Shown: positions 43,067-53,700 of the stretch, piece by piece
Layout: each line of letters starts with the position of its first letter
Position numbering within the stretch: the first letter of the stretch is position 1
Assembly: GCA_039105265.1 (NCBI GenBank)
Contig: JAPFFF010000006.1
Location: forward strand, 5,704,001 to 5,768,000
DNA: 64,000 nt
Origin: Tritrichomonas musculus
Lineage: Eukaryota; Parabasalia; Tritrichomonadida; Tritrichomonadidae
Reading direction: 5' to 3'
Notes under the pieces: model-generated
Seen by the model: only the letters and a program-made list of their open reading frames with translations
What the model was told of the DNA's origin: nothing
Databases searched by the model: none
Program-made: the position numbers and the translations under genes

Positions 43067-44457
43067 CCAAACGATTTTTAAAGTATAACTTTTTTATTAA
43101 TTCATAAGATTTAAAAAAAAATTTGGATAGTAATTATGACTTATCTCATTTTTTCATTATTGGCAATTTAGAAAATATTAAAAAAAAACATTTGGATAGT
43201 AATTATGACTTATCTCATTTTTTCATTATTGGCAATTTGGAAAATATTAAAAACCAAACGATTTTTAAAGTATAACTTTTTTATTAATTCATAAGATTGA
43301 AATGGTTCTTATTTCATTAGAAGAAGCTTCTTTGCTTTATCTCTTTTTTTTTTTTTTTTTTTTTTTTTTTCAATATTGGCAACTTGGAAAAAAATTGACC
43401 CAAGCAGATTTATCAAAGTATATGTCAATGCAGTAAATACCAATTTCAAACTTATCAATAAACAAATATTTGATATTTGTTAAACTTTTTCTGTAGGTTG
43501 CTGTGGTATATGATGCAACGGTCGCTCGGAAACTTTGCCCTTTTAATAAAATATAAAATTGTTTATTATGTTCTTTTCATTGCAATAATTTAATAATTTT
43601 AGGATTATTTTCATGTATTACTCTCTCATATATTGAGCATTCTTCTGTTATTTGCTCATCACGTATTTTCTTTGCTTTATAATTAATACAGTCTTTTCGG
43701 TTTGATAGTGGAAAAGTTCATTTTGATAATTGAAAAATCGTAAACAAACATCTTCATTTTTGATATTTCCATTAAATCAATTTTTAATATAAATATTTGT
43801 GTTTTATTTTTTTACTATGACAAATGAAATGAAAAAGTTCTTTATCCATTAGTTTGTTAAAATTGGATAGCAATAAATTTAATTAATAATTTTATTTATT
43901 TTATATATTAAAAGAAATAAATATATATCATATTAGAATTATAGAATAAATGCTTAATGGAACAAATTTTTTTTTTCTGATTATCATTTTATTAATTGCT
44001 TATCTGATTAATGAATGTAATAAATATAATATATATGTATTAATCATTCTAAAAAACAATAAATTATAACAATTTATTGTTTGTTTACGATTTTTCAATT
44101 ATCAAAATGAACTTTTCCACTATCAAACCGAAAAGACTGTATTAATTATAAAGCAAAGAAAATACGTGATGAGCAAATAACAGAAGAATGCTCAATATAT
44201 GAGAGAGTAATACATGAAAATAATCCTAAAATTATTAAATTATTGCAATGAAAAGAACATAATAAACAATTTTATATTTTATTAAAAGGGCAAAGTTTCC
44301 GAGCGACCGTTGCATCATATACCACAGCAACCTACAGAAAAAGTTTAACAAATATCAAATATTTGTTTATTGATAAGTTTGAAATTGGTATTTACTGCTT
44401 TGACATATACTTTGATAAATCTGCTTGGGTCAATTTTTTTCCAAGTTGCCAATATTG

Positions 44458-44488
<31 letters not shown>

Positions 44489-44902
44489 ATAAAGCAAAGA
44501 AGCTTCTTCTAATGAAATAAGAACCATTTCAATCTTATGAATTAATAAAAAAGTTATACTTTAAAAATCGTTTGGTTTTTAATATTTTCCAAATTGCCAA
44601 TAATGAAAAAATGAGATAAGTCATAATTACTATCCAAATGTTTTTTTTAATATTTTCCAAATTGCCAATAATGAAAAAATGAGATAAGTCATAATTACTA
44701 TCCAAATGCTTTTTTTTTAATATTTTCCAAATTGCCAATAATGAAAAAATGAGATAAGTCATAATTACTATCCAAATGCTTTTTTTTTAATATTTTCCAA
44801 ATTGCCAATAATGAAAAAATGAGATAAGTCATAATTACTATCCAATTTTTTTTTTTAAATCTTATGAATTAATAAAAAAGTTATACTTTAAAAATCGTTT
44901 GG
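43067..44902. repeat. 1.8-kb inverted duplication (palindrome) with tandem repeats in its arms
   Basis: The core arms 43,251-43,748 and 44,083-44,580 are reverse complements over about 500 bp around a 336-bp spacer. Outside them each arm carries a unit of about 69 bp beginning TTGGATAGTAATTATGACTT, two copies on the left (43,123-43,250) and four on the right (44,585-44,850). Both arms finish with CCAAACGATTTTTAAAG. Each arm contains an inverted copy of a coding-like remnant (plus strand 44,098-44,251: 'CINYKAKKIRDEQITEECSI') and a T- or A-run. It could be a foldback element or a duplicated host segment. No target duplication was identified. Confidence 0.75.
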
Positions 44903-45164
44903 TTTTTAATATTTTCCATTTTTTTTTTATTTTTAAATATTTTCCAATTTGCCAATAATGAAAAATTGGTTCAAAAACATATAATATTAGTCATAAATGC
45001 GCTGTCATATCATCAAAAAAAGAATAGAAAAAAATATATTTTTAATTGAATAATTATTTAATAATTATATGTCAGGTTTCAAAATAACTGAATTTTAAGC
45101 TTGTTATTTTTTCCTCCCTTAATTTATAGAAAAAAAAAATCTTTCTCTCAATAAAAAATTTATT

Positions 45165-47765
45165 TTATAGATAATTGCTATTTTGAACTCCTTCATCATT
45201 GCTGTCTTGATTTCCTTGTTTTTTCTTTTTAATGACAATAATAACAACTACAACAATTATTGCCACTCCAGCAACGCATCCAACTACAATACCAGCAATT
45301 TGTCCACCAGATAATTTTTTCCCATCATCACCTTTCTTTGGCTCAACATTATCATATCGAACAACTAATGATCCACCTTCCAACAATCTCTGGTTTCCAC
45401 TGAGAGGATTACATTTCTTTGAATCGAAAGAAGTATCTTTCAATTCAATAAGCGCTGCCCAATTTTGGCATCCATCTTTGAAATCACCTTGGAACAATAA
45501 GTAATCCTTGCCTTGAATTGGCTTTTGTTCATCAGGATTTGTTAAAGTAATTGAAGAAGGACGGGCACCAAGATCACCTTTAAGAAGAGGCGTTTGAAAA
45601 TCATTTAGGTCATAAGAAACCAAATTTAAATTCAATTTTGCTTTTTGAAGATTAACTTTTTCAAGGTTTAAAGATGCTGTTTGTGATATTGTGAAAGAAT
45701 CATCAATTACAACGTTTTTAATCTCACATTCCGTTTGTGGCTGTGCTGTTAATGTTTCAACAACAAGCGATACATCTGCATTTGGATCGTCCTTTTTAGA
45801 GACAGAAATCGATCCTGCTGTATGCAAATTAATTGAATCAATTTTCACTGACTCAACATTATCACCGATAACAAAATTAATTGGTTGATAAATTTCAGAG
45901 TTGCTTTTGATTGAAACAGCTTTTTTATTGTTATTTTCTTCAGCTTTAGTGTCAATCACAATTGTTGATTCAACTTGATTTTTAATTGCAAGTTCAACCT
46001 TTTCATGATTATTAACTGTTATTTTGCATTCTTTAGTATCACCTTCCAAAAGAAGATTTAATTTTCCATCATTCAAAACAACATCAGCATTATTGCTAGG
46101 TTTAATGTATTGATAATGTTTAAGGTCTAAATTTTCAAAAACAATTGGCTTATCAGTAGATTCAATTGTAATAACGACATCTTTATTGTTGTCTGCATTT
46201 GTTGAATGATTATCGAATTTTTCTTTGATTTCATTTTTAATCTGAGTTGAATTCTTATTAGTCAAATTTATGAATCCTATTTCTTCATTATCTCTTATAG
46301 TTCCATCAGTGGTTGTTTTTTGATAATTGACATTTTCAACTTTTTCAATGTCAACTTTTGAATTACATCGATTATCAAGTGAAACATAATCTTGGAATGA
46401 TGAAAAGATCACTTTTGTTTGATCTTTTATTCCTGACCAATCTCCAGTTGTGACAAGTCTAACTGTATACTTGGAATCATCCAATAACTTAGCTTGATAT
46501 GGTGCATCAAGAACATCAAATATTGTGATATTAATTGTTTTAGTTCTTGTGATGCTGCTGTTTTCAACATGCAATTCAAAGTAATTTGAGCCACTAATTA
46601 TATCAAATTTTTCATAAGAATCATAAGAAATAGAGAAGAAAGGAGAACCAAATTCTTTTTCATCAACTTCTTTGGTAAACAATGTCATCCTATCTTGTTC
46701 ATATGAAATTTTATAATGAGGGAAATAACTTTTCATCGACAGTCCATTTTTATAGTTTTGCAGAAAAGAAAATTGCTTTATTTTAATTTTATCAAAATTA
46801 ATTGAATTAGAGTATCGAAAATGCGTATATGGAGCAATCAGCCTATTTACATTTATCTTTTCTGAATTTGATTTTATAGCACAATCTGTAAAATACATAG
46901 TTTCAACATTCAAAGGTGAATCTAAAACAACAATATCACATCGAACCACACTTAAATAATTAACATTATTATTGCCTTTAATTGTAATTTCTACAGGATT
47001 CTGAGAATATGGGCTTGAATATCCCATTGGGTCAACATAAAAGCCAACGAAATTGTCATTTTGAAGTCCTTCGAGAGTGGTCAATGTGATTATTCTACTG
47101 AAATCAAGATTAGATATATTAACTGATGTAAATATTCCTATATCTCGTGATTCTTGGACTCCCTTCTTTGCATCTTCATAAAAATTGTCAACATCAGAGC
47201 AAATAACATCAACTTGTTCAAAATAAATTTGATGTTGACATTCTTTTTCATCTCGGTGAGATAAACAATACTCGTATTTTTCCCTGATAAAATTACATCT
47301 GGTTTTGTTCTGGAACACATAGATAAGTATTCCTTTTAAATCATCGCCGTTTGGAAATTCGGGTTGAATAGGTAGATCTGGTGGAATTAAATCATCTGTT
47401 GCTTCTTCAGAATCTGAAATAGTGTCAAGAGATAAATCTTCTCCATTACTATTAGCTGAAGATGAATCTTCTCCATTATCATAAGCAGAAGATGATTCAT
47501 ATTCATTTTGATTAACAGAAGATGACTCCTCTTCAGTAAAACTATAAGATGAAACTTGTTGATCATCATTATTATTTGATGATGATTCTATTTGATTGTT
47601 GCTATTTGATTCTGAGTCTTCGTTATCATTGCTAATGAAAGATAAATTTGATATATTTTCTATATCTTCACTTTTGGTTCCATTTAATTCATTCTCTTGA
47701 ATATTTTTATTTTTTTCAGATAAAACACTGTTGCTTACTGTAAACAAAAAAATTAATAGGTACAT
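45165..47765 (-). CDS. Large type I surface membrane protein, Ser/Asn/Glu-rich ectodomain
   Basis: This 866-residue protein has a signal peptide at about 1-16 ('MYLLIFLFTVSNSVLS'). A low-complexity Ser/Asn/Glu region runs to about residue 120. A long ectodomain with few Cys and beta-rich composition follows. A single membrane span at about 822-845 ('AGIVVGCVAGVAIIVVVVII') leads into a 21-residue cytosolic tail starting KKKK. The 'GGQIAGIVVGC' entry to the span resembles the Cys-rich proteins in this window ('AAIAGIVIGC') and is common among trichomonad surface proteins. Function is unknown; adhesion or host contact is only inferred from topology. The frame is intact. A 38-bp tandem duplication covers its start codon. 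Confidence 0.8.
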   Translation of the reverse strand: MYLLIFLFTVSNSVLSEKNKNIQENELNGTKSEDIENISNLSFISNDNEDSESNSNNQIESSSNNNDDQQVSSYSFTEEESSSVNQNEYESSSAYDNGEDSSSANSNGEDLSLDTISDSEEATDDLIPPDLPIQPEFPNGDDLKGILIYVFQNKTRCNFIREKYEYCLSHRDEKECQHQIYFEQVDVICSDVDNFYEDAKKGVQESRDIGIFTSVNISNLDFSRIITLTTLEGLQNDNFVGFYVDPMGYSSPYSQNPVEITIKGNNNVNYLSVVRCDIVVLDSPLNVETMYFTDCAIKSNSEKINVNRLIAPYTHFRYSNSINFDKIKIKQFSFLQNYKNGLSMKSYFPHYKISYEQDRMTLFTKEVDEKEFGSPFFSISYDSYEKFDIISGSNYFELHVENSSITRTKTINITIFDVLDAPYQAKLLDDSKYTVRLVTTGDWSGIKDQTKVIFSSFQDYVSLDNRCNSKVDIEKVENVNYQKTTTDGTIRDNEEIGFINLTNKNSTQIKNEIKEKFDNHSTNADNNKDVVITIESTDKPIVFENLDLKHYQYIKPSNNADVVLNDGKLNLLLEGDTKECKITVNNHEKVELAIKNQVESTIVIDTKAEENNNKKAVSIKSNSEIYQPINFVIGDNVESVKIDSINLHTAGSISVSKKDDPNADVSLVVETLTAQPQTECEIKNVVIDDSFTISQTASLNLEKVNLQKAKLNLNLVSYDLNDFQTPLLKGDLGARPSSITLTNPDEQKPIQGKDYLLFQGDFKDGCQNWAALIELKDTSFDSKKCNPLSGNQRLLEGGSLVVRYDNVEPKKGDDGKKLSGGQIAGIVVGCVAGVAIIVVVVIIVIKKKKQGNQDSNDEGVQNSNYL

Positions 47766-47826
47766 TTTAAATGATCTAAGATAAATGTGATTAATAGGTA
47801 CATTTTAAATGATCTAAGATAAATGG
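47753..47826. repeat. 38-bp tandem duplication spanning a start codon
   Basis: TTAATAGGTACATTTTAAAT and the following bases are repeated with a period of 38, at 47,753 and 47,791. The left copy contains the start codon of the 866-residue gene. The right copy provides an out-of-frame upstream ATG (47,803) opening a 16-codon frame that overlaps the true start. Confidence 0.8.
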
Positions 47827-49440
47827 TCGAATTCAAATGTCCAGATTTTTCTGAATCCTTATCAACGTTTGTTTCAAATTTTAAGTGAAATGGCCATATA
47901 ATATCTCATTGTGATATATTTTTTTAATGAGATTGAACTTTTATTGGAGGAAAAAAAAAAAGAAAAGAAAAAATATTGTTTTATTTAAAAAAATTTTTTT
48001 GATCTGAAAATTTAAATTTTATTCAACCATATTAATAACGTTCTTTCAAAAATGCAATAGCGATTAATCAGAGTCATAGCAAGATTGAATTGAAAGCATT
48101 TTTTTAAAATACCTTCGTTTAAATTTTAGAATTAATTATTATAATTTATTTTTAAACATTAATTAATATGTATATGAATATAAATACATTATTTTCGATA
48201 ATATTTATATATTTTTAATAAGATATTTCTATTTTGTTTTTTCAATTCAAATTATTTAAAACCCCTTTTGAATTTTGAATAATCATTCAAATATAAAAAT
48301 GGGCAATCGGATTTTCCATCTACACACTTTTTGTATAGTTTATATTTTCAAAAAGTGGCGATGTTAAGCATAAAAATTTAAAATCCTAACAATTATTGAG
48401 AGAATGTTTTTAAATTCAAATTTTTTTAATTGAAAAAGTTTATATTAAAATTAAAATATCTTCATAAAAAAAATAATAGTATAAAGAAAAACAGAAATTA
48501 CATAAATATACCTAGCAATATGCAAATTAACGTATTCCGAACTTTTTGAAAAGATGACGATATCAACTTTTTGATGAAAAGTTTTTTGAATACATTCAAA
48601 TATTGAATACTTCTCTCAATATTTTTAAAATTGAGAGAAAGTTTATTCAAAAAGTGGATCGATAGAAAAAACGATTTTTCATATAAAATTAGATTTATCT
48701 TTATTTTTCAAGGAAAAACAACAAAATTTATATAAAATATATGTTTTAAATAAATCAATGCATAATAAAAAACAAAAATTTTCTAATTTTGAGTTTTTAA
48801 GATCATAAAGAAAATTAGAGAAAATCGACATCAGCGCCTAAACAACGATATTTAGAATCTGCCTTTGTGAAACGAGTGTATTAATCTCATCAATTTCTTT
48901 TAGATTTGTTAAATTGTATGAATTTATTTAATTAATTGTTTTGCTCACCTCCTTTAGCATTGTAACATTTCTTTCTGTGCCAGTTCTCTTAACATGCGAC
49001 GTAATCAACATTTGTGGTATCTGTACTTGTTCGAATATTTGAGGCAGATGCATCATCAATTTAATTTAAACATTCTCTTATGTTTAGCAGTCGATCATCA
49101 GGCTTGAAATTGTATCTATGTAATTACTTTGTTCCACTAATGATGAAGAATCCCTTGGAGCTTCCAAAAAAATCAAATGAACTGAGATATTGGATTTTCA
49201 TTGAAAACTTAAAATATAATACAAGTTTGAAAATTCCTCAGAAATAAACTCGTAACAAGATTAGTATTAGCTAGATATAGCAACCTCTCAATTTCATTCA
49301 ATTTTCCAAACTTATTGAATGCAAACGATATTACTGTTTTTATAGAAATTTTTGGATTCTGATGTTTATTTTTTATACAATCAATTTATTGAATAAGTAT
49401 ATCTTTGAAAATAGTTTATTAATAAATCAAATTAGTAGTT
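47827..49440. other. Intergenic; weak coding-like remnant at 48,838-49,200 on the minus strand
   Basis: This is mostly A/T DNA with small hairpins (for example CTCTCAAT...ATTGAGAG near 48,614-48,640). The minus strand at 48,838-49,200 contains coding-like stretches in several frames ('HLIFLEAPRDSSSLVEQS', 'HLPQIFEQVQIPQMLITSHV', 'ADSKYRCLGADVDFL'). The first faintly recalls the 'LPPNTSHLLQPLD' region of pogo/Tigger-type DDE transposases. That is a guess from a short match. Confidence 0.35.
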
Positions 49441-49658
49441 ATATATTTGCCACGATTTTTGCACTTCGTTCAAAAACCGCGTCAAATATTTCCCATCCGT
49501 GACCCCAGCCCCACTATGCCAGGTATGATCCCCCACTCCCATTAATGATCTTCCACTGGGCTGCTCTCAGGATTCCTCTCAACGCTCTGCTAGGAAGGAG
49601 GTCCCGTATCGTTAACATCAAAAAAGATATAGAAAAAGTTGTTAATTGTGTGGTTTAC

Positions 49659-50189
49659 TTAAAGGCATTCTTTCCAATCGTTTGCATGGCATTCAATTGG
49701 ATAGTATATCCATCTTGTGTAAAATCCTATTCTAATAAATAAATGCTCTGCATATGAATCTAAAAATTGGTTCATTCCTCTTTGAGGATCCATTAGGGTC
49801 CAATCAATTGTGGCATTTGGGAAAAATTGAAAGAATCTGGTAGAAATGCTCGTAAAAAGATTTTCATCGAAATTGAATTTACATTTGACTATATCAAGGG
49901 TTGTTTCAAACAATTTTTGTCGAATTTCTATGCATTTGTGAAGTTCACGATAATAATTTCTGACAAATGCTTGCTTTGGGCCAATATTGAATGGTGAATC
50001 TTGTGCAGTAACAATTTTACATAAACTCTGGTACATATAGTCATCTTCATTTAAATCTAAATCTTCTGGGTGTTTATCGATAAGATCTGATAGGTTCTCT
50101 ATTGGATAGTTCTCTGTAGGCTCTACGTTGCACTCGGAGATGGCGAACATAAGTAAAAATGATGTGATGAGGTGAGCACGAAAAATCAT
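49659..50189 (-). CDS. Secreted or membrane-targeted hypothetical protein of the Polinton-like element
   Basis: This 176-residue protein has a clear signal-peptide-like start ('MIFRAHLITSFLLMFAISEC'). It then has an acidic region and a helical, aromatic-rich remainder containing a few Cys. It is the outermost gene, reading toward the candidate left terminus and divergent from the rest. I do not recognise the family. The signal peptide suggests entry to the secretory route, unusual among the other proteins of this element. Confidence 0.5.
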   Translation of the reverse strand: MIFRAHLITSFLLMFAISECNVEPTENYPIENLSDLIDKHPEDLDLNEDDYMYQSLCKIVTAQDSPFNIGPKQAFVRNYYRELHKCIEIRQKLFETTLDIVKCKFNFDENLFTSISTRFFQFFPNATIDWTLMDPQRGMNQFLDSYAEHLFIRIGFYTRWIYYPIECHANDWKECL

Positions 50190-50338
50190 ATTTTTTTATT
50201 TGGGTCCCTCATGGGGTGCCCTAGGTGTTGCAGGGATGGAGACCGTTTTGTTGCAGGGGTGCCCTCTAAGTTTTGGGGTGGAGACCGTTTACCAAAAATC
50301 TAATTTTTTCGCGAGAGGTCATCACATCACTTTTTTTC
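50190..50338. promoter_or_regulatory. Divergent intergenic region with GC-rich direct repeats
   Basis: Between two divergent genes lie two imperfect direct repeats built on 'GTTGCAGGG', 'GGGGTGCCCT' and 'TGGAGACCGTTT' (about 50,205-50,250 and 50,250-50,290). They are unusually G-rich for this window. GGAGACCGTTTA also occurs at 40,289, outside the element. A promoter role is inferred only from position. Confidence 0.35.
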
Positions 50339-50749
50339 ATGTACAAGAGGAAGCAAGATAAGCAAAGTCTTAAGGTGTTCAGAAAGACAGTACGCAGCTT
50401 TATTTATGATACAACAAGGTTATTGGAATTAGCTGATTCATTAAACGACGACATGAAAACAATCGAAAAACTGGAATCAGAAAATCGAAGGCTCACCGAA
50501 CAAAACGGCTATATAAATTCTGAAATTGGGAAAAATTCAATGTCCGATCCAAGATGGGAAATGATTGTTGAAAATGAGCTTAAAATTGATAAAAATCAAG
50601 ATAAATTGGACGATTTGAAAAAAGAAGAAGAAAAAAAGAAAGTCCAATTGGAAACAAAAGCACAAGTATTGAATCAATTTGTCGATGAGTTACGAGATTG
50701 CTTCGTTGACCCACTAAATTTGGGGGAACCAGAATATTCAGATGAATAA
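50339..50749 (+). CDS. Coiled-coil hypothetical protein of the Polinton-like element
   Basis: This protein of about 136 residues is mostly helical, with a long Glu/Lys heptad region in its middle and an acidic C-terminus ending 'EPEYSDE'. An ATG at 50,273 would add 22 residues lying within the GC-rich repeat region. I prefer the ATG at 50,339 ('MYKRKQDKQSLK'). It is followed after 49 bases by the giant gene on the same strand. Family not recognised. Confidence 0.5.
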   Translation: MYKRKQDKQSLKVFRKTVRSFIYDTTRLLELADSLNDDMKTIEKLESENRRLTEQNGYINSEIGKNSMSDPRWEMIVENELKIDKNQDKLDDLKKEEEKKKVQLETKAQVLNQFVDELRDCFVDPLNLGEPEYSDE

Positions 50750-50798
50750 ACCACTTAATTTTAACTATTTGTTGTTTTATGTTTATTTTTATTGAAAA

Positions 50799-53700
50799 AT
50801 GACTGAAAATCAACAACCATTAACGCAAGATCAAAAAATAGATTTAGCATTAGCGAATTTACGTGAAAAGGGTTGGCATCTTTGGAGAAATACTATAGCA
50901 TTTCCGAATGCTGCATATGTAGAAATGGCTGAATTCTTTTATTCAAATTGTATTGAATTATTAAATTTTGGTGTGGAAAATGGCAATGCAATACCTGATT
51001 TATCTTTATTGTTTGATTATTACATGAATTTTCCTGAACAAATGCAGTTTATAGGATTAGACGTGATTCATTATTTAAGATTCGTTGTAGACGTTTTATT
51101 TGCTAAAACAGTTAGAGATAATTATTTTCCAGGATATGATATTCAAAAAATACATAATCAATTCATTGATTTCAAAAATAATAATGGACCGAATTTAATG
51201 ATTTGTAAAAGTGATTTTGCAAGAGGAAGAGTGACTGCACTTCAAAATTATTGGAAAGAGATAGATTGGAAATATTATAGCATATATCAATTAAACTATG
51301 ATTTCGTTGGAATTACAGAATTTGAGGCTGCATTTTGGTGGAAATTATTGCAAAGAATTTATCATAATAACGAATATTATCAGCAAACTTTTATTGAAAT
51401 CAGACAAAAATTCTATGATAAATCATTGGATGAGAAAGTTTTTGATAACGATGAGGTCAAAATGGGAAATTATCGTTTTTTCCTAAATTCTGACATCTAT
51501 GTTGATATGCATCAAATAAATTGGACGGTTTTGCAACAATTACGCAATCCCAATTTTAAATTATATCAGGACGTAGAAAAAATAAAACAATATTTATTGA
51601 GAACAATTCCAGGAACCAATGAGGAATTATTAACACCTGATGATTTTGATATAAGGGTTGAAGATTATTATAACGATTTTGTTTCTGGTGGAATAGAAAG
51701 TGTTATTATAGAATTAGATGAATTAATCGATTGTTTCGAACGATTGGGAAAAGAGAATTATCAAAATATTCCAACATTTTTCACAATTGTTTGTATTCGA
51801 CTTGCTCTGAATGGAATAAAATGGTTGGATTTCCAAAAAGCAAAACCCGATCTATTAAATTTTATTAAATGGTGCGAAGAGAATAAAATTCAAGATATGG
51901 ATAATATTAGAAATATTGAGGATGTCAGTAAAAATTTGGTAAAGTTTGCTCAAGATAAGACGAAAAGTTTATCTAGTTGGATAATTGAACAAAAAACCAG
52001 AGATGAATATATTCGAAAATTAAAAGCCGCTAAAGCTAAGAAAGAATTATGCACTAGATACCAATCATTTATCGATGAAGCAGATACGACACATCCTGTG
52101 AGTATTGCAGCATGTGGGTTGAAAATTGAACAACGTTATTCAGAAATCTCAAAAGCACAACCATTGTTAGATCCAGTGGATATTTATAATAATATATTAA
52201 TGGAAAAAGATAAAGAATTGTTGGCTATCAACAAAGACAAAGCGAATGAATTAAAGGAACAGGCTGAATATGATGAGTCATATTGGAAAGATGAAATTTG
52301 GAGATACTCTCTTCCTGTTTATTTTGCATCAGATGATGGTGCAGTAGATAAGGATAAAAATGAAATACCATTAACATTGGTAGGAGCAAATCAATTTGCA
52401 AATACAATTGCAAAGGAATACCCAATGAATCCAGGAGACGCGAAACAATTTTTGAATGATATGGTTGATCCAAATAATTTTGATCAGATGGAAAAATATT
52501 GGACAGCATTCAATGCAATGATATACACAAATCTGCAATTTTTGATGAATGCACAGGAGTGGAATTCAGAGGAATTTTTCAATTATTGGTATCCATTGGC
52601 CAAATCATTCCAAAACAAAGTTAGAGAATATCAAAAAAGTATCGATCAACAATATCAAAAAGCAGATGATTCAGTGAGAATAAAAGCAAAAGAAGAGATG
52701 ACTCATCAATTACTAAAAGAACAATATGAACAATATAAGAAAGATTTAGATGCATTCTTGAAACAAAATCCAGAACGAGAGGGTCAAGTTTATCGTATTT
52801 ATTATGATAAGAAGATTCAAGAAAAATTACTTGCTGCAAAAGAAGCAGAACAAGCGAATGAAGAGGATGAAAACATGGATCAACCATTTGAAGTTCCAGG
52901 ATTGACAGATGACCAAGTATTAGATAATTATATAAATCAATTAAGTCCTGATCCAACAAAAAGAGGATTATCAGATAAAGAAATGTTAAATGAAGTGAGG
53001 GAACCGAATATTGCAAACTATGGAAATAATTGGTTGGCAAAAATATTACAACAAATTGAAGGGTTACCATGTATTCGTTTGAAAGAATGGATCGATATTC
53101 AAGGAGATATGGAAGAAATGAGAACAAAAAATTATGCATCATCGAATGAATTGTCTCAGGATATGGAAAATAGACGAATTGCAAATACAAAAACATTGAT
53201 TGGATGGATTGGAGGCCAATATCTCAAATTTGACAGAAATGAAAATGGTGAAAATATTATCACAAAATTATCAATGGTTGGATGTTCGAATGGATGGACA
53301 TGGACCGATTTTGTTCATTTATGTAAATTGTATAAGAGATCAATTGATCAATTTCGTCAAGAGATAAGCGGAATTTATCAGAAATTATATGAATCAGCGG
53401 GATTGAAGATCGGTGAAGACGAATTTATTGATCAAGTTTTTGATGAAATGGAAAACCTTTGGACGACAAGACAACAAATAAAATTTAAGGATCAAATTTT
53501 AGAGGAATGGAAAGAAAGATATGCAAATCAAATTTATTTGAATGATTTTCAAAGAATTCAGAGTCGACTAATATCAAGTGCAAAACAAATTTTTAAAGAT
53601 TTCAATTTAAGTGATAAAATAATAACCGGATATGTTCTTCAATTTTTCCCTGATGATAAGACAACGAATTGGAAGACAAAAGAGACAACTGCTCATAATA

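Noticed and set aside
44345-44762. Frames of 60 and 75 codons in the right palindrome arm
   Set aside because: They arise from the T-run and the 69-bp tandem repeats and have no support beyond being open.
48838-49200. Pogo/Tigger-type transposase relic
   Set aside because: Only one short stretch resembles the family and several frames look equally coding-like, so it is mentioned only as a weak remnant.
49441-49658. GC-richer stretch considered as an RNA gene
   Set aside because: No tRNA cloverleaf or known RNA fold could be drawn; its position fits the terminal region of the Polinton-like element.
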